This document shows positions 8,343 to 17,699 of a DNA stretch of 64,000 nucleotides, piece by piece (position 1 is the first letter of the stretch; the number at the start of each line of letters is the position of its first letter). Made by a program: the position numbers and the translations under genes. Below the pieces are notes generated by a model that saw only the letters and a program-made list of their open reading frames with translations, did not search any database and had not been told where the DNA came from. Origin of the DNA: AP-15 sp963703855 (GTDB lineage Bacteria; Pseudomonadota; Alphaproteobacteria; ATCC43930; CGMCC-115725); NCBI GenBank assembly GCA_963703855.1, contig CAVPFW010000004.1, positions 1 through 64,000 of the forward strand. Reading direction: 5' to 3'.

Positions 8343-9581
8343 ATGGCGCATGTCACGGCTTCCAGCAGGTCGCTCGGACTGTTCAGCCGAATCCAGAACA
8401 ACGCTGACGACCGTGCCGCATTGCAGGAGGCCGCGCAGCTGGCGGTGCAGGTCGAGTTCACGACCATCCCCGCATATCTGACAGCACTCTATTCCATCAG
8501 CCAGCCTGATAGCGCGGCCTACCAAACCCTGCGCAGCGTGGTGGTAGAAGAGATGTTCCACGTCAACCAGGCAGCCAACCTGCTGCTGGCGATCGGTGGG
8601 CTGCCGCGCTTCACACCCCCATACGCCCCCACCTATCCCTCGTACCTACCGCATGCCAATCCGCATACCACGCCCTTCATCGGTCTCTATCGTGCCTCGC
8701 CCAGCGTTTTTGAGGAGGTCTTCGCGGCAATCGAGCGTCCGGCGTCCACCGACGCACCGCCGGAGGGCGACAATTACAACACTATCGCCCAGCTCTACGG
8801 CGCCCTTCGTCGAGGTCTGGCCAGCTATCGGGGCGAACCGCCGCTGTTTACCCCGAATCCCGTGGGGCGCCAGCGCACTGACATCTATCTGGGCAAGTTT
8901 GGCGGCAAGGCTCTCCTGGTGGTGGACCTAAGGAGCGCTGACGCCGCGATTACGCAGATCGTGCAGCAGGGCGAGGGGCACGTCCCGATCGGCCGACCAC
9001 TGATGCCTTTCGAGCGGTTTGGCGCCTACAACCAATACGGCAAGCGCACCGACGGCACCTATGGTCCGATCATCGGCACGCCTTACGAGCTGTCCCACTT
9101 CATCAAGTTCCGCACGGCGGCCCTCGACACCGCGGGCTTCCCTTCCACCTATCCGATCGTCTCCAACGCCAGGCGAGAAGATTTCACCAACCCAACCGCG
9201 GTCGAGAAGGCCAAACAGTTCGACGCCGCCTACAGCGTCATTTTGAAGGCCCTCGAAGCGAGCTTCCGGGCTCCCGCCACGCCGACGACGCCGGACCCTT
9301 ACTTCGCCACCGCTTTGCCGCTGATGCATCAGGTACTGCCCAACCTCGCCCGCGCGCTGATGTCGACCCCGACGCGGGCGGATGGCGATGCCCTGGCAGG
9401 GCCCAACGCAGCCCCGACTTTCGTTTACGACGCCAACGCCAATGTCAACGGGTTAGGAAACGGCATCGAAGGCGTGATGGATCTGGTGGGCCAAACTGCC
9501 CCCAATGCAACGGCCCGCGATGCCGAACTGAGACCGTTGAAGCGTGCCCTCGAAGGCGTGCACATGCTTGCCGCGACCTGA
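8343..9581 (+). CDS. VioB-type ferritin-like protein (412 aa)
   Basis: The N-terminal half matches the ferritin-like domain of VioB/RebD-type iminophenyl-pyruvate dimer synthase-related proteins: Glu38 in VEFTTIPAYLTALYS and Glu70/His73 in VVEEMFHVNQAANLLLAIGG give the E...ExxH metal-ligand pattern. The rest carries the family's typical RTDIYLGKFGGKALLVVDL-like middle part. I chose ATG 8343, preceded by GGGAGGGGAG; the frame stays open further upstream (ATG at 8277 is an alternative), but that part looks non-conserved. It is followed after 37 nt by the LodA-like gene, so the two are probably co-transcribed. Similar ferritin-like genes accompany redox-enzyme clusters; the substrate is unknown. 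Confidence 0.8.
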   Translation: MAHVTASSRSLGLFSRIQNNADDRAALQEAAQLAVQVEFTTIPAYLTALYSISQPDSAAYQTLRSVVVEEMFHVNQAANLLLAIGGLPRFTPPYAPTYPSYLPHANPHTTPFIGLYRASPSVFEEVFAAIERPASTDAPPEGDNYNTIAQLYGALRRGLASYRGEPPLFTPNPVGRQRTDIYLGKFGGKALLVVDLRSADAAITQIVQQGEGHVPIGRPLMPFERFGAYNQYGKRTDGTYGPIIGTPYELSHFIKFRTAALDTAGFPSTYPIVSNARREDFTNPTAVEKAKQFDAAYSVILKALEASFRAPATPTTPDPYFATALPLMHQVLPNLARALMSTPTRADGDALAGPNAAPTFVYDANANVNGLGNGIEGVMDLVGQTAPNATARDAELRPLKRALEGVHMLAAT

Positions 9582-9618
9582 GCAGAGTGGAGGCGCCTCA
9601 AACCGCACCGGGGAACTC

Positions 9619-11409
9619 ATGAGCGAATACAAGATTTATCCCGCGATCGGCGTTGCCCGCGTCGGCAATGCACCGGAGAAATTCTATATCGGCCCCGAGA
9701 CCTATCGCGGTTTGCCGATCAATCCCGATGGCAGACCTTTCACCGAAGCCGACTTCCGCGATGAGGATGGCCGATTGTGTCGCCAAGCGGCGCGCTTTCG
9801 CATCTACCGTGTCGAAAACGGTGCCGCCGAAGAAATCACGCTGAGCACGCCGCGGGTCAAATCGATCACCTGGACAGCCCATCTCGCCAACAAGAAGCCG
9901 AGTTGGTACACCTTCGTGACCTCGCTCGGCGAAGACGGCTACGCCCCCAATCATCCTTTGCGCAACGCCGACGCCCCTGACCGTCACAAGCTGATCATCG
10001 ATGCCGGTCCCCGCTCCATCGCCGGTGCAGCGACCAAGGGCGTTTCATTCGACCGTCACACTGTGCCGCCCGGTTATCAGGGCGCCCATTTTCCCGACGG
10101 CGCGCTCAACCCGGTAAACCTCCCGATCGACATCCTGGGCGAACTCGCTACCGACTCCGACGGCCGTCTGATCGTGCTTGGCGGGCTCGGGATCTCCGGA
10201 TCCACCGACAAGGTCCCTGTGATCGGGAATTATGCCAATAACGACAATTGGTGGGACGACACCTCGGACGGCCCGGTCGGGGCGCGCATCGAGCTCTCCG
10301 ACGGCACGGCAATCGACGCCGAGCCCGCCTGGGTTCTCGTGGCGCCGCCCGGCTACGTGCCGCAGATCCCCAACCTGGTCAGCCTATACGACACGATCTT
10401 CGACGCGGCGGTACGAGCCGGACATTTCCCGGCGATATTCCAGAACGGCTTCTGGAAGGCCGGCAAGAACGGTTACCGTCCCAATTTCCGCACCGAGATC
10501 CGCCCCCTGTTTGAGCGCGCGAGCCTCTATCCCTGGGTGGCCGCAATTCCCCCCAAACCGCACGATTTCGATTTCGACAGGCTGGGTATGCTCGGCCCGG
10601 ACGGCTCGGGACGGGAGGATTTCAAGGGACTACGGCGCTACATTCTCGACTTCGTTCGTCCCCCTGACAGTGAAAACGTTATCATCGGGGCCAATGGCGC
10701 GACGATGATGCCCTATCTCGCCGGCGACAACTGCCTGACCCCCGGGCATGCCCCCAACAAATATCTGCGCCTGACCGATACTCAGTATTTCTTTTTGCAG
10801 CAATGGGCGGAAGGCTGGTTCGACGATGCGCAACCCACCCCCGACGCGGCCCACGGGCTGACCCGCGCGGTGCTCGAAAATTGCGTCGGCGGCGCCTTCT
10901 CCCCCGGCATCGAGATGAGCTGGATCTCGCGCAATCAAGCCATCTATCAAGAGCCCTTCCGCATTCTCGCGCACTTTGTCCCCAACGGCCCGCTGAGCCT
11001 CGAGTTCGACCCGGCGCGCGGCATGGAGCCCGGCGATATTACGCGCTATATGGCGGTTCCGTGGCAGGCCGACTTCAATGAATGTTCCTCTCAGCCGATC
11101 GACGGCCGCACGCTCTGGTGGTGGCCTGCCCAGCGGCCGGAATTCGTTTATCTCGAGCCAAAACCTCGGGCGTTGACCGCTGCTTTGCCGCCGCCGCCGG
11201 ATGAAACGACCGGCCATCAGGTGGCATGGATCGGCACCGACTTCGACCAGATGGGCGCTGACTTCATCTCGTTCGCCGATGATGTGGAGATGGTGAAGCA
11301 CTGGCACGGGCTGGGATTCGTTCTCGAAAAGGAGATTGAGGGCAAGCTGCGCTTTGTTGAGGTGCAGCGTACCTTGCCACGCCCATTCGTGCCCGATGGC
11401 GAAGGGTGA
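9619..11409 (+). CDS. LodA-like quinoprotein (CTQ-dependent amino-acid oxidase family, 596 aa)
   Basis: The protein opens with the LodA N-terminal signature IYPAIGVARVGNAPEKFYIGPE. Characterised LodA (lysine 6-oxidase) and GoxA (glycine oxidase) carry a cysteine tryptophylquinone made from a Cys and a Trp of the chain and release H2O2. Candidate residues here are Cys422 in ENCVGGAFSPGIEMSW and one of Trp500-502 in LWWWPAQRPEFV. The start has GGGGA upstream of ATG 9619. The next gene is the LodB-type flavoprotein needed for cofactor formation, overlapping by 14 nt. The substrate cannot be told from sequence. No classical signal peptide is visible, as in other LodA proteins. Confidence 0.85.
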   Translation: MSEYKIYPAIGVARVGNAPEKFYIGPETYRGLPINPDGRPFTEADFRDEDGRLCRQAARFRIYRVENGAAEEITLSTPRVKSITWTAHLANKKPSWYTFVTSLGEDGYAPNHPLRNADAPDRHKLIIDAGPRSIAGAATKGVSFDRHTVPPGYQGAHFPDGALNPVNLPIDILGELATDSDGRLIVLGGLGISGSTDKVPVIGNYANNDNWWDDTSDGPVGARIELSDGTAIDAEPAWVLVAPPGYVPQIPNLVSLYDTIFDAAVRAGHFPAIFQNGFWKAGKNGYRPNFRTEIRPLFERASLYPWVAAIPPKPHDFDFDRLGMLGPDGSGREDFKGLRRYILDFVRPPDSENVIIGANGATMMPYLAGDNCLTPGHAPNKYLRLTDTQYFFLQQWAEGWFDDAQPTPDAAHGLTRAVLENCVGGAFSPGIEMSWISRNQAIYQEPFRILAHFVPNGPLSLEFDPARGMEPGDITRYMAVPWQADFNECSSQPIDGRTLWWWPAQRPEFVYLEPKPRALTAALPPPPDETTGHQVAWIGTDFDQMGADFISFADDVEMVKHWHGLGFVLEKEIEGKLRFVEVQRTLPRPFVPDGEG

Positions 11410-12508
11410 GCTTGCCGTCGATGTATTGATCCTCGGGGCGGGGCCGGCCGGGTGCGCCACCGCCTTGGGATTGCTGTCGGCTGGGATCGGCAAGGTTCTG
11501 CTGGTGGACCGGCCACTGGCGTTACCGTTCCACATCGGCGAGTCGGCGACGCCGGACGTTGGACGTCTAATGGCCCGGCTGGGTGTGGAAACCGATCTTT
11601 GCCGGCTCGGCCATCGCGCCGCTTACGGCAATTTGTCACGATGGGGAGAGGGCCCGCCGATCCTCGACCATTTCCTGAGCCGCGGTTGGGATCATGGCTG
11701 GCATCTCGACCGTGCGGCATTCGATAGCTGGCTGCGGGCGGCGGCGACGGGGCGCGGTGCCCGGCTGCTCCGTCCAGCTACCCTGACCAGCATCCTTCCT
11801 TATGCCAAAGGCTGGAGGGTGACGCTGAACAGATCCGGTCACATCCTCGCCCGCGTGGTAGTTGACGCGGCCGGTCGCCGGGCGCCGCTCGCCAGCCGCC
11901 TCGGCGCCCGGCGGCATCGCATCGATTCATTGATAGCCTTGGCGGTCCGGTCGGAAGCCAAGACCTGCGACCGGCTTGCCGGCCTCTCTGTCGTCGAGGC
12001 TTTTCGCGACGGCTGGTGGTATGCGGCACCCCTGCCCGGCGGTGGTGCGATCGTCACCCTGATGACCGACCGCGATATCGCCGTCGCCCGCAAATTCCGA
12101 AATCCTGAGATTTTCGCTCAAGCATGGCGACAGACCGAGGAACTGGCGCTGCTGGTGTTGCCGCCGCGCGACCCACCCGCCGTCACGATATTTCCGGCGT
12201 TTAGTGGCTTCATCGATCGCGCGGCAGGGCCAGGGTGGATCGCAGTCGGGGATGCGTTGCTCGCCTTTGACCCGCTTACATCTTCCGGGATCGCCGGAGC
12301 GCTGAGCGATGCGCTGTCCGCCGTTCCGGTTATCGTTGAGGAGCTCGACACCGGCAAGGCCGATGATGCAGCACGAACCTACAGCCGCGCTGCCGACGCT
12401 ACTCTCAAACGCTACCTTCGCGAGCGTCAGAATCGTTACCATGCCGAACGCCGCTGGTCGGAAGCCCCGTTTTGGGCAAGACGGGTGGGTTCACGGCCCA
12501 ATACCTGA
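11396..12508 (+). CDS. LodB-like FAD-dependent oxidoreductase (370 aa)
   Basis: An N-terminal Rossmann motif (DVLILGAGPAGCATALGLL) and the FAD-halogenase-like segment FHIGESATPDVGRLMARLGV mark this as the LodB class of flavoprotein. The C-terminal VGDALLAFDPLTSSGIAGALSDAL loop is the usual FAD-contact region. In the known Lod and Gox systems this partner makes the cysteine tryptophylquinone of LodA. The start at 11396 overlaps the end of the lodA-like gene by 14 nt, which points to translational coupling. Length is normal for the family. Right after its stop begins a truncated, oppositely oriented Gfo/Idh gene. Confidence 0.85.
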   Translation: MAKGELAVDVLILGAGPAGCATALGLLSAGIGKVLLVDRPLALPFHIGESATPDVGRLMARLGVETDLCRLGHRAAYGNLSRWGEGPPILDHFLSRGWDHGWHLDRAAFDSWLRAAATGRGARLLRPATLTSILPYAKGWRVTLNRSGHILARVVVDAAGRRAPLASRLGARRHRIDSLIALAVRSEAKTCDRLAGLSVVEAFRDGWWYAAPLPGGGAIVTLMTDRDIAVARKFRNPEIFAQAWRQTEELALLVLPPRDPPAVTIFPAFSGFIDRAAGPGWIAVGDALLAFDPLTSSGIAGALSDALSAVPVIVEELDTGKADDAARTYSRAADATLKRYLRERQNRYHAERRWSEAPFWARRVGSRPNT

Positions 12509-12535
12509 CAATATATTTAGTTATCGCCATGACCG

Positions 12536-12797
12536 GCCGGTAATGATCGCGCATCTTCGCGCCGACCGTGACCAGATCGACGTCGGGATGCCTGGCGAGC
12601 CGTTCGGGATCGGAAAAGGCCAGAGGAATCCCGAAATGCCTGGCCGCCGCCTCGGCCAAGTCCTGCCGCGTCGTGCAAACGGCGCTGATCTCGAATTCCG
12701 GCAGCGCCCGCAAGGCCGGAATATGGGCGATCGAGGCAAAACCCCGGTTCGGACTGGCCCCGATGACGCCGACGCAAATCTTGCTGCTCGTCGCCAT
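12536..12797 (-). pseudogene. Gfo/Idh/MocA-family oxidoreductase, N-terminal fragment
   Basis: From ATG 12797 the minus strand reads ICVGVIGASPNRGFASIAHIPAL, the NAD(P)-binding GxxGxxxxG start of a Gfo/Idh/MocA oxidoreductase, through RHFGIPLAFSDPERLARHPDVDLVTV. Homology stops near residue 88, where GAKMRDHYRPVMA gives way to unrelated sequence running antisense into the lodB-like gene (frame stop at 12405). Roughly three quarters of the gene is missing. The break marks a recombination point at the right edge of the oxidase cluster. Confidence 0.75.
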
Positions 12798-12853
12798 GAC
12801 ATTCCTCCCTCAGCCGGATTGGCTTTCCAGTAGACCTGATCGATCAGTCGAGG

Positions 12854-14002
12854 TCACACTGCAGCACGCGCATAGAAGCGGGTAGCGTTGTCCCAGAGGA
12901 GCTTGCGCTTCCGCGCCGGGTCCATCGCCCACCCCAGCACCAGCGAGACCAATTCGGGGAAGTGGCTCTCGCCGTGCGGATAGTCCGACGCGTACATCAG
13001 GACATGATCGCCGATCAGGTCGGCGACCGCATTGGTCAGCCTGGCCCCCTCGGGGATCTCGATGCTCTGGAAATAGCGCCCGCCGGTGATGTACTCGCTC
13101 GGCTTGTGCCCCAGCTCAGGGAGCGCGGCTTTGATCGTCTCGGCGTGCTCGTCGAGCCGCGCCATCCAAAACGGCAGCCAGCCGTGCCCGGCCTCCAGGG
13201 TGCCGACGCGCAAGGTCGGGTAGCGGTCCATCACTCCGCTGCCGATCATCGCCGCCATATTGCGCATGCCGCACCAGGGGTGGGCCGCAGAGCGCTGGAG
13301 CCACAGATTGTCCCAGGTGTCCTGCCCGCCCGGCGCATAAGGCGGCATCACCGTAAAGGTGTGGAGTACGACAGCAAGGTCGAGTTCGGCGGCGTTGGCG
13401 TAGAGCGGCTCCAGCGCCGGGTGGTCGAGCGGCATGCCGACGGGCGCGTAGACCATCAGCCCCCAGGCCCAGCGCGCGCGGCCCCATCGACGGATCTCCC
13501 CGAGCGCACCCTCTATGTCGCGGGCGCCGGCCAGGATCACGCCGCCGAGCCGGTTCGGGTGAGCGCCGCAGTAGTCGTCCATCCAGCGGTGATAGGCGCG
13601 GTACATCGTCATTTCGAGGGCGACGTCGTCGCCGGCTGTCCAGGTGCCGAACCAGCCCGACGGGAGCGTCAAGTTCACGTCGACGCCCTCATGATCCATG
13701 TCCTTGATGCGCTCGCCGGGATCGGCATCGACCAGCGGCGAAGGCTCGCGCGTCCGCCTTACGCCGGTAAAGCCCGCCATGTACCCGGCCGGCGCCTCGT
13801 CGGGTTCGGCCATCCCGAGGCGGCGACGATAGCGGCGCTGCCCCTTGGTGTAGGTCTCGCGCCCATGGCGGTCGACCGACTTGAATGCCGCCCAATCACG
13901 CAAGCTGTCCTTTTCGGCCGCGCTCAGATAGCCGGCCAAGATGCGCGCATCCGGGCCGACATGGGTGTCGGAGTCGAAGATCCTGAAGCCGTCGCGTGCC
14001 AT
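12854..14002 (-). CDS. Amidohydrolase-2 family TIM-barrel hydrolase/decarboxylase (382 aa)
   Basis: The protein belongs to the amidohydrolase-2 (ACMSD-like) family of metal-dependent TIM-barrel enzymes, which hydrolyse or decarboxylate aromatic and cyclic acids. Visible motifs are DSDTHV near the N-terminus, where the usual D-x-H-x-H has lost its first His, LAVVLHTFTVMPP (barrel His), VGTLEAGHGWLPFW and the C-terminal MYASDYPHGES, which holds the conserved metal or catalytic Asp. Length and layout are normal. The next minus-strand gene upstream is the PEP-mutase-like protein (30 nt gap), so the two are likely an operon for a degradation pathway. Substrate unknown. Confidence 0.8.
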   Translation of the reverse strand: MARDGFRIFDSDTHVGPDARILAGYLSAAEKDSLRDWAAFKSVDRHGRETYTKGQRRYRRRLGMAEPDEAPAGYMAGFTGVRRTREPSPLVDADPGERIKDMDHEGVDVNLTLPSGWFGTWTAGDDVALEMTMYRAYHRWMDDYCGAHPNRLGGVILAGARDIEGALGEIRRWGRARWAWGLMVYAPVGMPLDHPALEPLYANAAELDLAVVLHTFTVMPPYAPGGQDTWDNLWLQRSAAHPWCGMRNMAAMIGSGVMDRYPTLRVGTLEAGHGWLPFWMARLDEHAETIKAALPELGHKPSEYITGGRYFQSIEIPEGARLTNAVADLIGDHVLMYASDYPHGESHFPELVSLVLGWAMDPARKRKLLWDNATRFYARAAV

Positions 14003-14032
14003 GGCTCACTCCCCCGCGAATGGGCGTAAAGA

Positions 14033-14965
14033 TTATCGGCGGCGATCGCCCGTCGAGAAGTAGCGTTGCTCGAGCGCCTGCTGCTTGGCGCCGCTTTCGC
14101 CCTCCTCGGGCACCTCGGGTACGGGATAGGGCCGATCGCGGCGGCCGTCGACAAAGGCATCCCAGGCCTTGACGCCGCCCGACTGGAATGCGGTCATGAA
14201 GTCCCAAAGCGCCGCCCAGGTGACGTGGTGGGTAAAACCCGGATACCAGGCGATGGTGACGCCGAGCGCCAAATGCTCGTCGAGATCGAGATAGCGGCCG
14301 AGCTTCCCCTTCATGAACGAAAACGGCCCCGTCACCGCAGCCCGCGCCGCTCTGATCTCGTCGACGGAATGCGGAGATTCGAACTGCACCCAGTCGGCGC
14401 CGGCATCTTCGCGATAGGCCCGCAACCGGGCGATCGTGTCTTCCAGCGTGCCGCCGGAGGCATCGCGGGCGTAGCATTGCGCCATAACCACGAAATTCGG
14501 GTCGAGCTCGTTCTTCATGTCGACCGCGGCGCGGTAGCGCGCAATCGCCTGGTCGAGCGGCACCACTTCAACGCCGGCGCTCTGGGTCTTGCGCTTGCCT
14601 TCGATCGGCTGGTCGTCGATGCGGATTCCGGCAATGCCGGCGCGGATGCATTCGCGGATCATGCGGCGGACGGCCATGATGCCGCCGTGACCGGTGTCGC
14701 CGTCCATGATCACCGGGATCGACACGCTGTCGGCGATCCAGCCGGCGATCGTCACGCATTCGGTCATCGTCGCGGCGCCGACATCGGCCAGGCCGGTATA
14801 GGCCCCGACCACCCCGCCGGTGCCGACGAACAATGCCTCGCAACCGGCCTTTTCCATGATCCGGGCATGCGCCGCGGTCGGCGGGTGGAGGACCGCCAGA
14901 ACTTTGTCCCGGCGTCGGATCAGGTCCTGCAGCTGTGCCGATTTCGATCGTGGCTGTGCACTCAT
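14033..14965 (-). CDS. Isocitrate lyase/PEP mutase family protein (310 aa)
   Basis: This is a TIM-barrel enzyme of the isocitrate lyase/PEP mutase superfamily: LFVGTGGVVGAYTGLADVG, the Mg-binding VIMDGDTGHGG, and GIRIDDQPIEGKRKTQ. The KKCGH loop of true isocitrate lyases is absent, so a C-C lyase on a 2-methylmalate or dimethylmalate type substrate, or a phosphonopyruvate-type activity, is more likely. ATG 14965 is preferred over an upstream ATG because the family starts there and GAGGGCGAG precedes it. It is transcribed before the amidohydrolase at 12854 and probably co-operates with it. Confidence 0.75.
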   Translation of the reverse strand: MSAQPRSKSAQLQDLIRRRDKVLAVLHPPTAAHARIMEKAGCEALFVGTGGVVGAYTGLADVGAATMTECVTIAGWIADSVSIPVIMDGDTGHGGIMAVRRMIRECIRAGIAGIRIDDQPIEGKRKTQSAGVEVVPLDQAIARYRAAVDMKNELDPNFVVMAQCYARDASGGTLEDTIARLRAYREDAGADWVQFESPHSVDEIRAARAAVTGPFSFMKGKLGRYLDLDEHLALGVTIAWYPGFTHHVTWAALWDFMTAFQSGGVKAWDAFVDGRRDRPYPVPEVPEEGESGAKQQALEQRYFSTGDRRR

Positions 14966-15219
14966 GACACTCGCCCTCAAATTTTTGCGCCTTCCAGCGA
15001 CCAGCATACCGCGTACGGACACACGGTGCTGAACTCGCCACCTTGCCGATTTAGCCGGATCGCGCGACGCCCACGAGCTACCAGGCTAAAAGCGCAACGA
15101 TTTCGCTGTTGCACATGGCGTTGTTCGCGGGATCACCTTGCCGCAGTCGCGGGGAACGCGGCCTCAGCCCGGACAACACCGGACCGGCAGACGATAGCGT
15201 CGATCGCGACGCTTCGCAC

Positions 15220-16221
15220 TCACACGTTCACTCGGTGCATTTGTCCCATCGGGTAGCGAGTACCCGCCGCGGCACCAGGCGGGACGATGCGGTCGATTTC
15301 CGCAAGATCCTCGGCCGTGAACACGATATCCGCCGCGCGAACATTTTCCTCCAGGTGCTCGCGCGATTTCGCACCGGGTATCGGGACGATGAAGACTCCC
15401 GCACGCTTTCCCTGGGTCATTGGCCACGCGATCGAGAGCTGGGCGAGCGTGGCGTTCTTCCGGCGTGCAATGGCCTCGAGGGCAGAACGCAGCCCGAGGT
15501 TCTTCTCGATGTTGATACTCTGAAAGCGAGGTAGCCTCCGGCGAACGTCGTCCGTCGCCAACTCCTGCGCTTTGGGAACCTGGTCGCTCAGCATCCCACG
15601 TCCGAGCACGGCATAGGCCATCATTGCCATGCCAAGTGCCTTGCAGGCGTCGATCTGGCCTTGCTCTTCCGCATCGCGCGAGAACAGCGAATACTCCATC
15701 TGCAGCGAAACGAGCGGATGAACGACGCTGCCACGCTTCAGCAACTCGGCCGAGCACTCCGAGAGCGAGATGAAACGCGTCTTCCCTTCCGTGACGAGCT
15801 CGGCCATTCCCCCGACGCTTTCCTCGATCGGCACGTTCGGATCGACGCGCGACATGCAAAAGACGTCGAGCGTCTCGATTCCAAGATTTTTCAAGCTTTG
15901 CTCGCAGGTTTGACGCAGGTAACGCGGATCGCCTCCGCCGCGCACGGCGTCTGGGCTGCCGCCGCGTGGGCTGCCGCTTTTCGAGTGGATAACGACAGCC
16001 TGTCTGCGGCCACGGATTGCTTCGCCGATCAAGTGGTGATTGTGGCCTTCGCCGTAGCTTGCCGATGTATCGAGTAAATTGATTCCGAGATCGAGCGCGC
16101 GGCGAATGGTGGCGATCAACTCCGCGTCGTCCGCCGGACCATAGACCCCCGACATGCCGTAACAGCCGAGACCGATGGCCGAAACCGTAAAATCAGAATT
16201 GCCGAATTTCCGGCGTTCCAT
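15220..16221 (-). CDS. Aldo/keto reductase with a replaced catalytic His (333 aa)
   Basis: A full-length (alpha/beta)8 NADPH-dependent aldo/keto reductase, closest in pattern to the AKR13/YakC group. The tetrad is Asp51 and Tyr56 (LLDTSASYGEGHN), Lys81 (VIHSKSG), but the position normally occupied by His in the LHRVDPNVPIEE motif is Ser124 (FCMSRVDPNVPIEE). The NADPH-binding PIPGAKSREHLEEN segment is intact. Loss of the His usually lowers reductase activity, as in some channel-subunit and specialised members. No operon partner is obvious; the next minus-strand gene is about 250 nt downstream. Confidence 0.8.
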   Translation of the reverse strand: MERRKFGNSDFTVSAIGLGCYGMSGVYGPADDAELIATIRRALDLGINLLDTSASYGEGHNHHLIGEAIRGRRQAVVIHSKSGSPRGGSPDAVRGGGDPRYLRQTCEQSLKNLGIETLDVFCMSRVDPNVPIEESVGGMAELVTEGKTRFISLSECSAELLKRGSVVHPLVSLQMEYSLFSRDAEEQGQIDACKALGMAMMAYAVLGRGMLSDQVPKAQELATDDVRRRLPRFQSINIEKNLGLRSALEAIARRKNATLAQLSIAWPMTQGKRAGVFIVPIPGAKSREHLEENVRAADIVFTAEDLAEIDRIVPPGAAAGTRYPMGQMHRVNV

Positions 16222-16440
16222 GAACGAGCCCCGCGCTTGCAGGCATTTGTATCAGATCTGCCCCCAAACCAAAGGCCGGTTCAAGAGGCAGCCGTGTTCG
16301 CGCTTATCGACGATGTGAGCCAGCGGGGTCGACGACGTGACCTCCGCCTTAACAGCGACTAGCACATCGACCATTTCGGCAGCGTTGACGGGATCGTCGG
16401 GCGATCGAGAGAGGATCCGCAACCAGGACCGAGAGAAAGG

Positions 16441-16956
16441 GTCGGGGGGGCGTGTCGGTCTTCGCGCTGCAATTCGCTCGGCTCCTGGGCGCCCCCGTGA
16501 TCGCCACGACGTCGAGCGCCGAAAAAGCTTAGCGGCTCAAGCGCGGGGAGCGTCCGACGTGATCAACTACCGCGAGACCCCGAATTGTGACGAAGAGTGC
16601 GGGCGCTCACCGATGGCCACGGTGTCGATCGCGTCGTCGAGATCGGCGGGCCGGGGACCATCGCGATGTCGCTGAAGGCGCTCGGCGTGGGCGGACACAT
16701 TAGCCTGATTGGCACGAGCCTGTCGCCGTCCGGAACCGGGCTCGATCCCTTGTTGCTGAGCGGCCGGGGCATTACCATCGGTGCAATCAGCGTTGGCAGC
16801 CGCGCCGATTTCGAAGCAATGAACCGGGCCATCGCCATGCATCGCCTGCGCCCGGCGATCGACCGCACCTTCCCGTTCTCCAAGGTCTCGGGGTCGCGGA
16901 CCGCAAAGCTGCTGATGCCGGCCTCGAGCGCCGAGAACCGCTCTTGGAGCCGATAG
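16441..16956 (+). pseudogene. Zinc-type alcohol dehydrogenase (MDR) C-terminal remnant
   Basis: Plus-strand pieces read VSVFALQFARLLGAPVIATTSSAEKA, then a TAG at about 16530, RLKRGASDVINYRETP, a frame change near 16590, and GHGVDRVVEIGGPGTIAMSLKALGVGGHISLIG. This is the NAD(P)-binding half of a medium-chain dehydrogenase. The catalytic N-terminal domain is absent, a stop and a frameshift interrupt it, and the extreme C-terminus is scrambled. It is a decayed gene. Confidence 0.7.
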
Positions 16957-17099
16957 GCAACATGGACAAAGCAAATGACGATTTTGTCGGCAAGGGCGAT
17001 CATGGCGCATAACACTCGACAAAGCACAATCATAAACTTGGAGCGCGCCGCCATCTTTGTTCTCTCTTTGTGCCAGCCGCAATGTGCCAGCTTAGTGTC

Positions 17100-17660
17100 A
17101 TCTTGGCAACTGCCGAGCTGGAATGTGGCGCCAACCGATCCTCTGCCGGTGGTCCGCTAAGACGCGAAAGGCGGTGAACGCCGCCTCGGGGACATCAAGG
17201 TCGGCTTATGCCAACATCAACGCCAAGGCCGAGGAGATCGAGAGCAAACGGGCCTTTCGCGCGGCATTTGAGCGCCGGCGCTGCCTCGTACCGGTCGACA
17301 ATTTCTATGAAAGGCAGAAAACCGCGGCTGGGAAGCAATCCTATGCGATCGCACTTGCCGACCGCGGGCTGATGGCGTTGGCCGGCTTGTGGGAGCTGGC
17401 GGTCGCCGACGGGCGAGAGGCTGCGCAGCTTCGCGATCACCACCACGACCCCGAACGAGCCGTGCGCCGGGCTGCACGACCGGATGCGAGCGACCCTCGC
17501 GCCCGCGGCCTGGCCGGCATGGCTCGAACAGTCGGCGGAGGTGCCGCAACTCAAGGCGCCGCTGGTACCCTACCCTTCTGAAGAAATGAATGCTGGTCGG
17601 TGAGCCTGCGGGTCGGTAACGTCAACACAATGATCCCAGCCTGATCGCGCCAATCGCGCG
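17100..17660 (+). pseudogene. SRAP (YedK/HMCES-like) peptidase remnant
   Basis: Fragments of an SOS-response-associated peptidase are readable: SWNVAPTDPLPVV followed by a stop where Tyr is expected (17158-17160), then a deletion of about 15 codons, then ANINAKAEEIESKRAFRAAFERRRCLVPVDNFYE and YAIALADRGLMALAGLWE, and finally LKAPLVPYPSEEM and VGNVN in further frames. SRAP proteins cross-link to abasic sites in ssDNA through Cys2; the N-terminal MCGR start is not found. The gene carries a nonsense change, a deletion and at least two frameshifts. Confidence 0.75.
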
Positions 17661-17699
17661 GTCGGCAAATCACATCGGGATCACAAGAAAACGGAGGAA

